Shown here: positions 16,422 through 25,828 of the stretch, piece by piece
How the letters are laid out: each line of letters opens with the position of its first letter
Numbering within the stretch: the first letter of the stretch is position 1
Assembly: GCF_001854475.1 (NCBI RefSeq)
Contig: NZ_MNAN01000034.1
Span: forward strand, 135,698-199,697
From: Pseudoalteromonas byunsanensis
GTDB lineage: Bacteria; Pseudomonadota; Gammaproteobacteria; Enterobacterales; Alteromonadaceae
Direction: 5' to 3'
DNA: 64,000 nucleotides
Notes under the pieces: model-generated
What the model was told of the DNA's origin: nothing
The model's input: only the letters and a program-made list of their open reading frames with translations
The model's database searches: none
Made by a program: the position numbers and the translations under genes

Positions 16422-16730
16422 ATGAAGCGAACCAGAAAACGGCAACCTAACAAGCGCGATGATAGCAGACATAGAACTTTTATCATCGCTGCTCTAGATG
16501 AACTCAAAGCACACCCTAGCAAGCTCACAATCATTAAACAAAATTGCCAACACTATAAGCAGCAGGCTCATTTAAAAAGAAGTTTACTAATCGCGATAGA
16601 ACGTTTTGAGTGGGTGTTCGAAGTCGACGATGATGTCGATAGGATAATTGAGCAGATCCTTGCAGAGGATTATATCGGCAATCGAATTCGTCGTTATCCA
16701 CTGTTGTTTAAGGGGGTTGTTAATGATTAA
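16422..16730 (+). CDS. conserved small basic protein, unknown function (102 aa)
   Basis: The N-terminus is very basic (MKRTRKRQPNKRDDSRHR), followed by helical stretches including HLKRSLLIAIERFEWVFEVD and a run DDDVDRII. No family is recognised. The gene overlaps the start of the photolyase-family gene (ATG 16723 lies before its TAA at 16728-16730), which implies translational coupling. Basic and small, it could bind nucleic acid, but this is only a guess. Confidence 0.65.
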   Translation: MKRTRKRQPNKRDDSRHRTFIIAALDELKAHPSKLTIIKQNCQHYKQQAHLKRSLLIAIERFEWVFEVDDDVDRIIEQILAEDYIGNRIRRYPLLFKGVVND

Positions 16731-18192
16731 TCTGGTTTGGCTAAAAAGAGATTTCCGTGTTGAAGATCATGCTCCGCTTTATTACAGTCAACAAAATGAA
16801 CGCCCTACTTTGTTTGTTTATGTTATTGAGCCCGACTACTGGCAACTACCCGATACCAGTGCGCGGCAGTTTGAGTTTATTGCGCAAAGCCTGCGCTCGT
16901 ATGCTCAAGCACTCGAAAAGTTAGGTGGATATCTGTGTGTAAGAATGGGGGATGTGGTCGAGTTATTTACTAAAATACACAATAAATACCCAATAGATAC
17001 CCTATATTGCCATCAAGAAACAGGCAATGACTGGACCTTTTCTCGTGATACTCGCGTGTTTAACTGGTGTCACACTGCGCAAATCTTGGTCAAGCAGTAT
17101 CCGCAGCAAGCTGTTTTTAGAGGTAAACTGAATAGAGATCATTGGCAACGCAAAGCCACACACTGGCTCGACAGCCCAACGCTTCCGCCACCCAGCAAAA
17201 TAAATTCATTACTCAACTTTCACAGTGGTTTGACCTTGCTCGATAAATACAGTGGTAACGACTCTTTTACAGCTACCGAAATGCAGTCAGGTGGTATTGC
17301 TGAAGCCAATAAAACCCTAAACAGCTTCTTCAACTATCGCATTAATCAGTATTTGTTCGGTATTTCCAGCCCTTTGACATCCGTTACCAGTAGCTCAAGG
17401 CTCAGCCCCTATCTTTGTTATGGTGTATTAAGCCTAAAACAGGTGATCAAACAAGCCACTTCGTTACGAGTGGACAAACGTCAAAAAGCGGGTTTTATCG
17501 CACGTTTGCACTGGCATAGCCATTTTGTACAAAAGCTGGAATCAGAACCACGCTATGCCATACAGGCTGTGCACAAATCATTGCTCAATATGCGAAATGA
17601 TGAGTTTGATGCACAGTTGTTTGAACGCTGGAAAGCAGGCTGCACTGGTGTGCCATTTATCGACGCTTGCATGCGCATGCTCAATGAAACAGGTTGGATA
17701 AACTTTAGAATGAGGGCCATGCTAATTTCATATGCTAGCTATCATTTGTGGCTTGACTGGCCGCAAACAGCGGCCTATTTAGCCCGTACTTTTGTCGATT
17801 ACGAACCTGGGATCCACTATCCGCAAATACAAATGCAGTCAGGAACGACTGGAATTAACCCGTTTCGCATTTACAACCCCGTTACGCAAGGGCAAAAATA
17901 TGATGCCAAGGGTTTGTTTATTAGAAAATATATACCTGAACTTGATCATGTTCCGCACTGCTATGTTCATACTCCATGGCTATATAGCGCATTAAAAACC
18001 GACCAATACGACAAGCCAAGCTGCTTGCCGGATGATGCAGCAAGACGCGCAAAGCATAAAATTTCAGAATATTATCAAAACCATATCGATATGACTGAAA
18101 CACAAAGGGTCATCAAAACACATGCATCTAGAATGAAAAATAAACGCAAAAAATCAACCCAAACTACTTCAGCTCAACTTAATCTACTTTAA
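16723..18192 (+). CDS. cryptochrome/photolyase-family FAD protein (489 aa)
   Basis: The N-terminal photolyase domain begins MINLVWLKRDFRVEDHAPL and holds the Rossmann-like antenna region. The C-terminal FAD domain has LSPYLCYGVLSLKQV, FIARLHWHSHF, GVPFIDACMRMLNETGWINFRMRAM (the FAD-binding core) and QSGTTGINPFRIYNPVTQGQKYD. It is therefore a light-dependent DNA repair enzyme or a related cryptochrome. The QSGTTGINPFRIYNP form differs from E. coli PhrB (SNDSAPYFRIFNP type), so substrate type cannot be assigned with certainty. The ATG at 16723 overlaps the previous gene. The C-terminal 30 residues are basic and probably disordered. Confidence 0.85.
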   Translation: MINLVWLKRDFRVEDHAPLYYSQQNERPTLFVYVIEPDYWQLPDTSARQFEFIAQSLRSYAQALEKLGGYLCVRMGDVVELFTKIHNKYPIDTLYCHQETGNDWTFSRDTRVFNWCHTAQILVKQYPQQAVFRGKLNRDHWQRKATHWLDSPTLPPPSKINSLLNFHSGLTLLDKYSGNDSFTATEMQSGGIAEANKTLNSFFNYRINQYLFGISSPLTSVTSSSRLSPYLCYGVLSLKQVIKQATSLRVDKRQKAGFIARLHWHSHFVQKLESEPRYAIQAVHKSLLNMRNDEFDAQLFERWKAGCTGVPFIDACMRMLNETGWINFRMRAMLISYASYHLWLDWPQTAAYLARTFVDYEPGIHYPQIQMQSGTTGINPFRIYNPVTQGQKYDAKGLFIRKYIPELDHVPHCYVHTPWLYSALKTDQYDKPSCLPDDAARRAKHKISEYYQNHIDMTETQRVIKTHASRMKNKRKKSTQTTSAQLNLL

Positions 18193-18401
18193 GGCACGCC
18201 TAGAGTGCTTTCACTCTGCTCAAGGGTTCAATGGAGAATATTCTTGCTTGAAAGTTGAGCTCTACGAATATTAAACACACTAATTAGCAGTAAACACGGT
18301 TACTTCATCCCAAGATTAAGGTTAATTAACGAATCTCTGTGATCAAAAAGATAAAAAATGTTAAATTACGGCAATTTTTTGAATATTAGAGATTGTTTGC
18401 T

Positions 18402-20006
18402 ATGTCAAATGCTGTAGAGACACAAGCGCAGGAGCAACCTGATAACCAACAAGGCAAAGGCTGGTTCAACCGCTTTTTGGCCACCGTTGAATTTCTAGGT
18501 AACATGCTTCCCCACCCGATTACTTTATTCGCAATGTTTTGTATTGCCATTGTTGTGTTCAGTGGTATTGCAGACTGGATGGGGTTAAGCGCCATCGACC
18601 CTCGTCCAGAAGGCGCTAAAGGACGTGACCCTGATGGAATTATCGAAGTAGTCAGCCTGCTCAGCGCTGAGGGCCTACAAAAAATCGTGACAGGATTGGT
18701 GACAAACTTTACTGGTTTCGCCCCGTTAGGTACTGTGTTGGTTGCGCTGTTAGGGGTGAGTGTCGCAGAGCACTCAGGTTTACTGTCCGCGGCAATGCGT
18801 GGCATGGTTATGGGCGCATCTAAGCGCTTGGTAACATTTATGGTGGTGTTTGCAGCCATTTTGTCTAATACCGCCTCAGAACTTGGCTACGTCGTGTTAA
18901 TTCCGCTCGCTGCGATGATTTTCCACAGTTTAGGACGCCACCCATTAGCTGGTTTAGCCGCCGCATTTGCCGGCGTATCAGGTGGTTATAGTGCTAACTT
19001 ATTACTTGGCACTATCGATCCTCTGCTTGCCGGTATTACAACACCTGCAGCGCAGATGATTGACCCAAGTTATCAAGTAGGTCCAGAAGCCAACTGGTAT
19101 TTCATGATGATTTCAGTGTTCTTGATAGCCATCGTCGGTACTTTAGTAACAGAAAAAATCGTTGAGCCTCGTTTAGGTAAATATAACCCTGATGAAGCCA
19201 GCATTGATCTAGGTGAGAACAACATTGAACACCTAAGTGAAAAAGAAAAATCAGGCCTAAAATGGGCTGGCTTCACACTGCTTATTGTCTCTGCATTACT
19301 TGCCCTTACCATAGTGCCAGAGAACGGTATTTTACGTCACCCTGAAACAGGAGAAGTAGCGGGCTCACCGTTTCTTAAAGGCATCGTAGTCTTCATTTTT
19401 GTTACCTTTGCTATTCCAGGCTTTGTATACGGCCGCGTAGTTGGCACTATGAAAAATGACAGAGACATCATTGATGCAATGAGTAAATCAATGAGCTCGA
19501 TGGGGATGTATATTGTACTGGTATTTTTTGCAGCACAGTTCGTGGCTTTCTTTAAATGGACAAACCTTGGTACCATTTTGGCCATTAACGGGGCCGCACT
19601 ATTACAGGCTCTCAATCTAACCGGTCCTGAAGTATTCGTATTGTTCATTTTTATGTGTGCTCTTGTGAACCTTAGCCTTGGTTCTTCATCGGCGCAATGG
19701 GCGGTTACGGCTCCAATCTTCGTGCCGATGCTTATGTTAGTTGGCTATGCACCAGAGACGATTCAAGCGGCTTACCGTATCGGTGATTCGGTAACCAATT
19801 TGATTACGCCAATGATGAGCTATTTTGGTCTAATCCTCGCTGTCGCAACTAAATACAAAAAAGACATGGGAATAGGTACCTTGGTGGCAACCATGTTGCC
19901 TTATAGCATGTTCTTTTTCATTGGTTGGGTTGCACTGTTTTATATATGGGTCTTTGGTTTTGGTTTGCCAGTGGGGCCAAACTCCCCTATTTATTATACG
20001 CCTTAA
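18402..20006 (+). CDS. AbgT-family transporter (534 aa)
   Basis: A many-helix inner membrane protein with the AbgT family marks: GWFNRFLATVEFLGNMLPHP at the N-terminus, VSVAEHSGLLSAAMRG, ILSNTASELGYVVLIPL, GGYSANLLLGTIDPLLAGIT, and the late ALVNLSLGSSSAQWAVTAPIFVPM and GDSVTNLITPMMSYFGL. Family members take up p-aminobenzoyl-glutamate or export sulfonamides and folate-like compounds (AbgT, MtrF, YdaH). The start is ATG 18402, three codons inside the longest frame. It is a single gene with its own terminator at 20015-20040. Confidence 0.92.
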   Translation: MSNAVETQAQEQPDNQQGKGWFNRFLATVEFLGNMLPHPITLFAMFCIAIVVFSGIADWMGLSAIDPRPEGAKGRDPDGIIEVVSLLSAEGLQKIVTGLVTNFTGFAPLGTVLVALLGVSVAEHSGLLSAAMRGMVMGASKRLVTFMVVFAAILSNTASELGYVVLIPLAAMIFHSLGRHPLAGLAAAFAGVSGGYSANLLLGTIDPLLAGITTPAAQMIDPSYQVGPEANWYFMMISVFLIAIVGTLVTEKIVEPRLGKYNPDEASIDLGENNIEHLSEKEKSGLKWAGFTLLIVSALLALTIVPENGILRHPETGEVAGSPFLKGIVVFIFVTFAIPGFVYGRVVGTMKNDRDIIDAMSKSMSSMGMYIVLVFFAAQFVAFFKWTNLGTILAINGAALLQALNLTGPEVFVLFIFMCALVNLSLGSSSAQWAVTAPIFVPMLMLVGYAPETIQAAYRIGDSVTNLITPMMSYFGLILAVATKYKKDMGIGTLVATMLPYSMFFFIGWVALFYIWVFGFGLPVGPNSPIYYTP

Positions 20007-20014
20007 CACCATAC

Positions 20015-20040
20015 ACAACGCCAGCTTATGCTGGCGTTGT
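20015..20040 (+). terminator. hairpin terminator after the AbgT-family gene
   Basis: ACAACGCCAGC and GCTGGCGTTGT form an 11-bp perfect stem with a TTAT loop, followed by CATTTTAA, nine bases after the stop codon. Confidence 0.75.
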
Positions 20041-20214
20041 CATTTTAAGAGCTACAAATTTAGATGTGAATTTAGGTACATGTAATTATAAAATACTGAC
20101 AGATTAGCAAAATTAGAGTTGTTAAATACCTATCGCTCTCCTACAGTTCAGTAGAACTAGCCAAAAAAGGAGCTTAGGTTTCTTACGAAACATTTATTAT
20201 CAAAAAGGTCGTTT

Positions 20215-20850
20215 ATGTATACACTCTTTTATTACCCACGTAATGCGAGCCTTGCACCGCACTTCGTGTTGAAGGCACTGAACGTGCCATATCAGCTAGA
20301 GCTGGTTGACCGCAAGAAGGTTGTGCAGAAATCTGCTCAGTATTTAAAGTTAAACCCTACAGGCCGTATTCCCACCTTAGTCGATGATGACTTTGCCTTA
20401 TTTGAAAGTGCTGCAATCTGTTTGTATTTGTGTGAAAAGCACCCCGATGGCCATCTACTCCCTTCAGAGCCCATGGCCAGAGCTGAGTTTTACCAATGGC
20501 TCATGTACTTAACTACCACTTTGCAAAATGAGCTTATGGTGTATTACTATCCTGAACGTCACACGCAAAATGCGATTATGTATGATGACATCGTTAACAC
20601 CCAACAATCTCGGATCAGTGAATGCTTTGAATTATTAAACAAGCAAATTGGCGATAAAACCTACATGGTAAATGATCAATTCACCGTGTGTGACTGTTAC
20701 ATGTTTATGTTATGTATTTGGGCGGACGAGCTCAAAAAGCCACCTTTAAGTTTCCCAAACTTAAACCGTTACTTAAAAACACTTGCCCAGCACCCCGCAA
20801 TAAAAGCGGTATGTGAACTGGAAGAAACTGATCTCAGTGCTTATAAATAA
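20215..20850 (+). CDS. glutathione S-transferase family protein (211 aa)
   Basis: The thioredoxin-like N-terminal domain starts MYTLFYYPRNASLAPHFVL and has the cis-proline stretch NPTGRIPTLVDDDFALFESAAICLYL, which binds glutathione. The helical C-terminal domain includes YMVNDQFTVCDCYMFML in the usual place of the N-capping box region. It probably conjugates or reduces electrophiles with glutathione. A Ser or Cys of the NASLAP segment is the likely catalytic residue. It is a stand-alone gene facing the YdcZ gene across a shared terminator. Confidence 0.88.
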   Translation: MYTLFYYPRNASLAPHFVLKALNVPYQLELVDRKKVVQKSAQYLKLNPTGRIPTLVDDDFALFESAAICLYLCEKHPDGHLLPSEPMARAEFYQWLMYLTTTLQNELMVYYYPERHTQNAIMYDDIVNTQQSRISECFELLNKQIGDKTYMVNDQFTVCDCYMFMLCIWADELKKPPLSFPNLNRYLKTLAQHPAIKAVCELEETDLSAYK

Positions 20851-20862
20851 TCATTGAGCATT

Positions 20863-20892
20863 ACCATGGGGCTGGCATTTTTACCCCATGGT
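20863..20892. terminator. bidirectional hairpin terminator between convergent genes
   Basis: ACCATGGGG and CCCCATGGT pair over nine bases around a loop CTGGCATTTTTA. It lies between the converging GST and YdcZ-type genes. Confidence 0.65.
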
Positions 20893-20898
20893 CAGGCT

Positions 20899-21357
20899 TT
20901 AACTACCAGAAAAATCACGGCTCACTAGCATAAGACCCAAGACCATAGCGCTAACTCCTACCATTTTTTGTACAGAAATACTTGTTTGTGGCACGTCAAA
21001 CCATCCAAAATGCGCTATCGCCATAGCCATTAGCAGCTGGCCGCTAAGCACCAATGACATTAAGTTACCCACCCCCATTTTTGGGATTAAAAAGTAACAC
21101 AGCCCAACGCCCGTGGCACTCAAAATACCACCTAAACCCCATAGATACCAAGGTACACTGGACACTAATTGCTGGTTCGGAAACCTACCACCTGTTATAC
21201 CAAATGCTGCTAATGCATATACTGCACTGAATATGAAGGCACACACAGTTGCTAATATCGGACTTTTTAACAAGCTGCCTAACTGAGCATTCATACTTGC
21301 CTGCACTGCAATGGCCGCTCCCGCACTAAAGGCTAGTATCGTAAACCACATGCTCAA
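20899..21357 (-). CDS. DMT-type YdcZ (DUF606) family transporter (152 aa)
   Basis: A small protein of five hydrophobic segments with the DUF606 pattern: AGAAIAVQASMNAQLG at the start, PWYLWGLGGILSATGV, and ATGVGLCYFLIPKMG followed by a region that forms the last helices. The family is related to EamA half-size transporters; the substrate is unknown. The ATG at 21357 overlaps the end of the nitroreductase gene by four bases, so both are translated together. Confidence 0.85.
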   Translation of the reverse strand: MSMWFTILAFSAGAAIAVQASMNAQLGSLLKSPILATVCAFIFSAVYALAAFGITGGRFPNQQLVSSVPWYLWGLGGILSATGVGLCYFLIPKMGVGNLMSLVLSGQLLMAMAIAHFGWFDVPQTSISVQKMVGVSAMVLGLMLVSRDFSGS

Positions 21358-21998
21358 ACTATCTCCACAACCAATTCTTCTAGGGGCTTACGCACTTTAT
21401 TTGCGCTGGCGGCGGTATCTAGTGGATGCCTGTAGCCAATAGGGCATATAGCAACCGTTTTCAAATTTAGCGCTTTCAGTTGCAATATGTCGTCATACCT
21501 TTGAGTATCAATACCAGACATCGGACAAGCATCTATTTTTAACGATGCAGCGGAGACCAGTAGCGTACCCAGAGCAATGTATGCTTGTTTAGACGCCCAC
21601 TGATACTGCTCTTCCTTATTCATATGAGACAAAGCTGCCAACATGTTCTGCTTCATTGACGTTTGTTTTTTACAACTCCAGTCGTTGTATAACCACATAC
21701 GCTTTGTGTACTGGTTGATCATTTCCTCTACACAGCTCATATCAGCCACAAAAACAAGTAAGTGGCTATTTTCTTTAACCTTTTGCTGATTATAACTTGC
21801 TTCTAGCAACTGTTCTTTTCGTTCAGGATTTTGGATCACTAGTATTTTATATGGCTGTAAGCCAAAGGCCGAGGCACTTAAGCGGGTATCATTAAGTAAC
21901 TGTTTAATGAAGTCATCACTGACTAACTGATTTGTAAACTTGCGCACCGCATAGCGCCAGTACATCACCTCATGTATATTTTGTGCTGCGTCGTTCAT
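21354..21998 (-). CDS. NfsB/NfnB-like nitroreductase family protein (214 aa)
   Basis: The FMN-binding nitroreductase fold is seen from YWRYAVRKFTNQLVSDDFI (the R-K FMN contacts) to QPYKILVIQNPERKEQLLEA, then SKQAYIALGTLLVSAASLKIDACPMSG and GYRHPLD, all standard for NAD(P)H-dependent reductases of quinones or nitro compounds. It is in one operon with the YdcZ gene, and 68 bp from the Crp-type regulator gene, in the same orientation. Together they may form a small stress-response unit. Confidence 0.88.
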   Translation of the reverse strand: MNDAAQNIHEVMYWRYAVRKFTNQLVSDDFIKQLLNDTRLSASAFGLQPYKILVIQNPERKEQLLEASYNQQKVKENSHLLVFVADMSCVEEMINQYTKRMWLYNDWSCKKQTSMKQNMLAALSHMNKEEQYQWASKQAYIALGTLLVSAASLKIDACPMSGIDTQRYDDILQLKALNLKTVAICPIGYRHPLDTAASANKVRKPLEELVVEIV

Positions 21999-22066
21999 AA
22001 CCGCTCCTTTACTTAAACAAGATGTTTTACCAAAGGTTACTGTTATGAACTGAGAAACTCATTTAC

Positions 22067-22669
22067 CTATGTAAATGTGCAAGAAGATTTTAGTAACTTA
22101 CGTATTCGACTCAACTGAGTCGCGCTGACGCCTAGGTGAGATGCTAAGTGGTATTGCGGGATTTGTTCTGCCAGTACCTTGTTTTGCTCTAAAAAAAGTA
22201 AGTAACGCTGAGTTGCATCTTGTTGGATTAGGCAAATTTCTCGCTGATCCTTTTCCAACAGCCAATTCTTTTCCAAATACTTAATCTGAAATCGCATGAG
22301 CTCAATATTATTGAACAGAATGTCACGAAACCCTTTAAAGTCCACCAGCAGAACCTGTGTATCTTGAAGACACTGAATCCCCTGCTCTTGCGCTTTTTGT
22401 TGATGTAGTGCGCTCATAATCCCCGGAAACTCCCCAGTTGCAAAGAAGCGCTTATTGTATTCTTGTCCCTTATGATCTGATGCAAACAAACGAACCAATC
22501 CTTTATGAATAAAAGCAAAGGTCTTAGGCAACTGTCCATAAGGATAAATATATTGCTCTTTGCGATACTCAGCTGGCTTACACAAACTTGTTATCTGCTG
22601 CCAAGTGGTTTCAGACAACGGAGAGTAAGCTTCAAGCACCTCACGTAAATGAGTAAATTGTTCTGACAT
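22067..22669 (-). CDS. Crp/Fnr-family transcriptional regulator (200 aa)
   Basis: The N-terminal cyclic-nucleotide-like beta-roll includes RKEQYIYPYGQLPKTFAFIH and GLVRLFASD. There is no Fnr-type Cys cluster. The C-terminal helix-turn-helix is IPQYHLASHLGVSATQLSRIRK. It probably senses a small ligand or redox state and acts on nearby genes. The ATG at 22669 follows AGGGA; an earlier in-frame start at 22699 lacks a site. It lies upstream of nitroreductase-ydcZ in the same direction, and divergent from the zapE-like gene. Confidence 0.88.
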   Translation of the reverse strand: MSEQFTHLREVLEAYSPLSETTWQQITSLCKPAEYRKEQYIYPYGQLPKTFAFIHKGLVRLFASDHKGQEYNKRFFATGEFPGIMSALHQQKAQEQGIQCLQDTQVLLVDFKGFRDILFNNIELMRFQIKYLEKNWLLEKDQREICLIQQDATQRYLLFLEQNKVLAEQIPQYHLASHLGVSATQLSRIRKLLKSSCTFT

Positions 22670-22815
22670 TTTAAATCCCTGCCTTATATACCAATGCAAC
22701 TTAAGCCATAGTTACACCCGTTAATCTAATCTCCTAACCGTGGTATTTCAACGCTCTTAATTAGCATGTTAAAATTGGTTATGCTCTAATACCGAAAAAA
22801 TCATTCGTTTAATTT

Positions 22816-23904
22816 ATGCTTTCGCAATTTCAGCACTTGCTGGACAACAATACCCTTAATCAAGATGCCGCTCAGCAGAATGCGCTTCATGCACTTGCGC
22901 AATTACAATCCCAACTGGCAGAGCAAAAAAGCTGCAAAGGCATTTATTTACATGGCCCAGTTGGACGCGGTAAAACCATGTTGATGGATTTGTTTTACCA
23001 CACCTTGTCGGACATCCCAAAACAGCGATTACACTTTCATCACTTTATGAGTCAGGTGCATGACGAACTCAATGCAGTTCAAGGCCAAGTAAACCCATTA
23101 GCGCAGATAGCACACAGCTGGGCCGACAAGGTCAAAGTGTTATGTTTTGATGAGTTCCATGTTAGTGACATTGGCGACGCCATGATTATGGCTAGATTAT
23201 TTGAACAGCTTTTTTCACAGGGTGTTACACTCGTTGCAACCTCTAATTGCCACCCGCAAACGCTCTATCGTAATGGCCTACAGCGACAAAGGTTTCTGCC
23301 CACCATTGATTTACTTGAACAACACTGCGACATTATTAACGTTGCCGGCGAAGTCGACCACCGTTTTGCCAAAGGTTTTGATAGTAAATACTTTTTCGTA
23401 GATAAATTGGCATCTTTTGAACGTTTGTTTACACAATCTGGTGGCCGGCTTTTAGAACAGCGCATATCAGTATGTAACAGGCCCATTGTCACAATGGGAA
23501 ATGGTAAACACGTCATCGCTGTTGATTTTTTCGCACTGTGCTCAGCCCCTAGAGCGACGGCTGATTACATTGCACTGACCAAGCAGTATCAGGCTATTTT
23601 TATAGCTGGCGTGCCTGCGATGGGTTCAAAGCCGTCACAGCAAAACACAACACAAGGGATTGAAGACGGATATCAACGCGATTCGCATCTAGAGAATACA
23701 CATCTGCTTGATGACCATGCACGACGCTTTATCGCTCTTGTCGATGAATGTTATGAGAAAAAATGTCTAGTTGTGGTACACGCTCATGTTCACTTACAGC
23801 AGCTTTATACAGGTAAGCAACTTGCCTTTGAGTTCGAGCGAACCAAAAGCCGACTGGTAGAAATGCAGCAGTGGACGCTGCCGTCAAATACCACCAATCA
23901 TTAA
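22816..23904 (+). CDS. AFG1/ZapE-family ATPase (362 aa)
   Basis: An AAA-type ATPase with Walker A GPVGRGKT (about residues 47-54), Walker B VLCFDEFHVSDIGDAM (about 109-124), and a sensor region TLVATSNCHPQTLYRNGLQR. ZapE acts at the division ring in E. coli; AFG1 proteins act with membrane proteases in mitochondria. The family length is about 370. A possible second paralog elsewhere cannot be excluded, as genomes of this group often carry two. The start follows no strong ribosome site. It ends at the shared terminator 23931-23963. Confidence 0.88.
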   Translation: MLSQFQHLLDNNTLNQDAAQQNALHALAQLQSQLAEQKSCKGIYLHGPVGRGKTMLMDLFYHTLSDIPKQRLHFHHFMSQVHDELNAVQGQVNPLAQIAHSWADKVKVLCFDEFHVSDIGDAMIMARLFEQLFSQGVTLVATSNCHPQTLYRNGLQRQRFLPTIDLLEQHCDIINVAGEVDHRFAKGFDSKYFFVDKLASFERLFTQSGGRLLEQRISVCNRPIVTMGNGKHVIAVDFFALCSAPRATADYIALTKQYQAIFIAGVPAMGSKPSQQNTTQGIEDGYQRDSHLENTHLLDDHARRFIALVDECYEKKCLVVVHAHVHLQQLYTGKQLAFEFERTKSRLVEMQQWTLPSNTTNH

Positions 23905-23930
23905 TTGACTGTAACGGTCCACTACAAATT

Positions 23931-23963
23931 AAAACATCTAAGCGACAGTCACTTAGATGTTTT
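23931..23963. terminator. bidirectional hairpin terminator
   Basis: AAAACATCTAAG and CTTAGATGTTTT form a perfect 12-bp stem with T runs on either strand, between the converging zapE-like gene and the M9 peptidase gene. Confidence 0.8.
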
Positions 23964-23971
23964 AATTGCAA

Positions 23972-25690
23972 CTAAAAATAGTGCTGATGTTGTTCAGTTA
24001 ACTTTAAATGAGGTGGCTGTAAGTAACTGCGATACAAATACCGGTATTCTTTATTAATCGTTGCACGTTGACTAGTTTGAACCTCAGGATCAGCACCCAA
24101 TAAAGTAGCCAGAAATACCTTAAAGTTATCTTCATGCTGTGAAGCCAACTCTACCAGTTTATCGTTATATCCTTTATAGAAATCTTCCCTTAAGCTACGC
24201 TGTAATGCTCTTAAGCCTGCAAGATCATGCTGCGACAAATACCGGATAGCCAAATAGGACCATTGATATATTTGCTCAGAACTTTGCCCGTACTTAGTGG
24301 CAAATATGCTATCTAAACTTGGCCATTGTTGCGATTGTGTTTCTTGTAGTACTTCAATGGCTTTTGGGTTTTCGTTGCCTTTTGCAATTAACTCCGCAAG
24401 TCCCTCACTCCACCACACTAATTTTTCAGGAAAGTGCCCAAAGCCACCATATTTATTAAAACGCCCATCTAAGTAGTGCACGTACTCATGGTTTAGGTTC
24501 CAAACTTTAAATTTGTCTCCTGTCCAAAAAGCCTGAAAACTATAAAATGTGGCCTGATTATTTGGATCACTTGGTGTACCTTCAATATACATACCGCCAT
24601 TGTCTGTATGAATATCAAATAACAACTGCCCGTAGCGATTGTAATCACTATAGTTGTCAAAGATTACGACCCGTAGCGCATGATTGTGGTCATTTTCCAC
24701 ACTACGCATTTTGGTAGCAAACAATTGATGAAAGTCTCGCTCTTGTGACGTTAGCCTCTTACAAGAATAGGCTAACTGCTCTGCGTCCAAAGAGGTTGCT
24801 CGGATCCATAGTCTTGCTGAGCATTGGTGCTTAATCGGCAGTACGGTATCAATATCTACACTAATACAGCGACCTTGTTGACTTTCATTACATTCACTTA
24901 AGCCGCGAAAGCTGTTTACTAGGTAATTGCTTGAGTACCAAGTTTGCATATCTTGAGTTGTTGCTTTATCAATACCTTGTAGTTTTGACCACACTTTATC
25001 ATCCAATTGTTGCTGCTGGATTTTCGGTAACAGTTGATGAATATAGCCAAGACTCCATAATGCATGATCTCTTCGCCACGTTGAACGGGATATTTCCTCA
25101 AGCAGGATGTGGATAAGCTCTGGTTGCTCAGAGAATAATTTTGATAAATCAGGCTCCCTGCGCGCCATAAATGCACTAAAGCCAATCGCTCTGTACAACT
25201 CCCATCGGGCATAGTCATATTCCATACCATCACCAACAGCTTTAAACAAAGCGATCAGTGACGTCAGTTGCTCCGGCCAATCCACCAGCTTTTTTTCTTG
25301 AGTAAGCAGACGATAAACTAATACTGCATAATTCTCTGTAAATCGGGCTTGATACACTGTAGGCCGCTCATGTTTGAGTAATTTTAACAATGTATGTGAT
25401 AAGGACTGATAGTCATCTGTGTCTAGACTTGCTAAGTCTGCAAAATAACTAAACCCTCTTAAGTCGTATAACAGGTCATTTACTGTCGACCAGTCAGGAC
25501 TGTCTAATTTTGATTGATAGTTTAGATAAGTAAGAGCCTGTGTGAGGTGACGTTTACTGACATTCTGATGCCACCAACCTTCCTCTGGACCAGATGGTAT
25601 AACCTCAGAGCCAGCAGATGAGGGTTTCACACTGTTACAAGCACTTAATGAAGCAAGCAGAAACGGGATAAATGCAATTTTTTTCAACAT
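23972..25690 (-). CDS. M9-type collagenase-like zinc metallopeptidase, lipoprotein (572 aa)
   Basis: The signal MLKKIAFIPFLLASLSAC gives a lipidated Cys18. After an alpha-helical N-terminal half (activator-like domain) comes the peptidase domain with H401-E402-Y-V-H405 followed by E429 (VWWSEGLAEL), the glu-zincin layout of peptidase family M9. The companion stretch MYIEGTPSDPNNQATFYSF is also typical. Vibrio collagenases are longer and have C-terminal PKD/PPC domains, absent here. It probably hydrolyses collagen-like or other proteins at the cell surface. The lipid anchor instead of secretion is noteworthy. It is a single gene. Confidence 0.88.
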   Translation of the reverse strand: MLKKIAFIPFLLASLSACNSVKPSSAGSEVIPSGPEEGWWHQNVSKRHLTQALTYLNYQSKLDSPDWSTVNDLLYDLRGFSYFADLASLDTDDYQSLSHTLLKLLKHERPTVYQARFTENYAVLVYRLLTQEKKLVDWPEQLTSLIALFKAVGDGMEYDYARWELYRAIGFSAFMARREPDLSKLFSEQPELIHILLEEISRSTWRRDHALWSLGYIHQLLPKIQQQQLDDKVWSKLQGIDKATTQDMQTWYSSNYLVNSFRGLSECNESQQGRCISVDIDTVLPIKHQCSARLWIRATSLDAEQLAYSCKRLTSQERDFHQLFATKMRSVENDHNHALRVVIFDNYSDYNRYGQLLFDIHTDNGGMYIEGTPSDPNNQATFYSFQAFWTGDKFKVWNLNHEYVHYLDGRFNKYGGFGHFPEKLVWWSEGLAELIAKGNENPKAIEVLQETQSQQWPSLDSIFATKYGQSSEQIYQWSYLAIRYLSQHDLAGLRALQRSLREDFYKGYNDKLVELASQHEDNFKVFLATLLGADPEVQTSQRATINKEYRYLYRSYLQPPHLKLTEQHQHYF

Positions 25691-25828
25691 GATATAACGA
25701 GCTCGACAACCCGCTCCGTAGTGTTATTTTGAAATAATATACAATATACCAAGTATAACTTTCAATCTTAGTTGTTGCTTTTCACCAATTTAAGTTAAGG
25801 TGGAGCGCTTAACAGTTGAGGTCATAAA

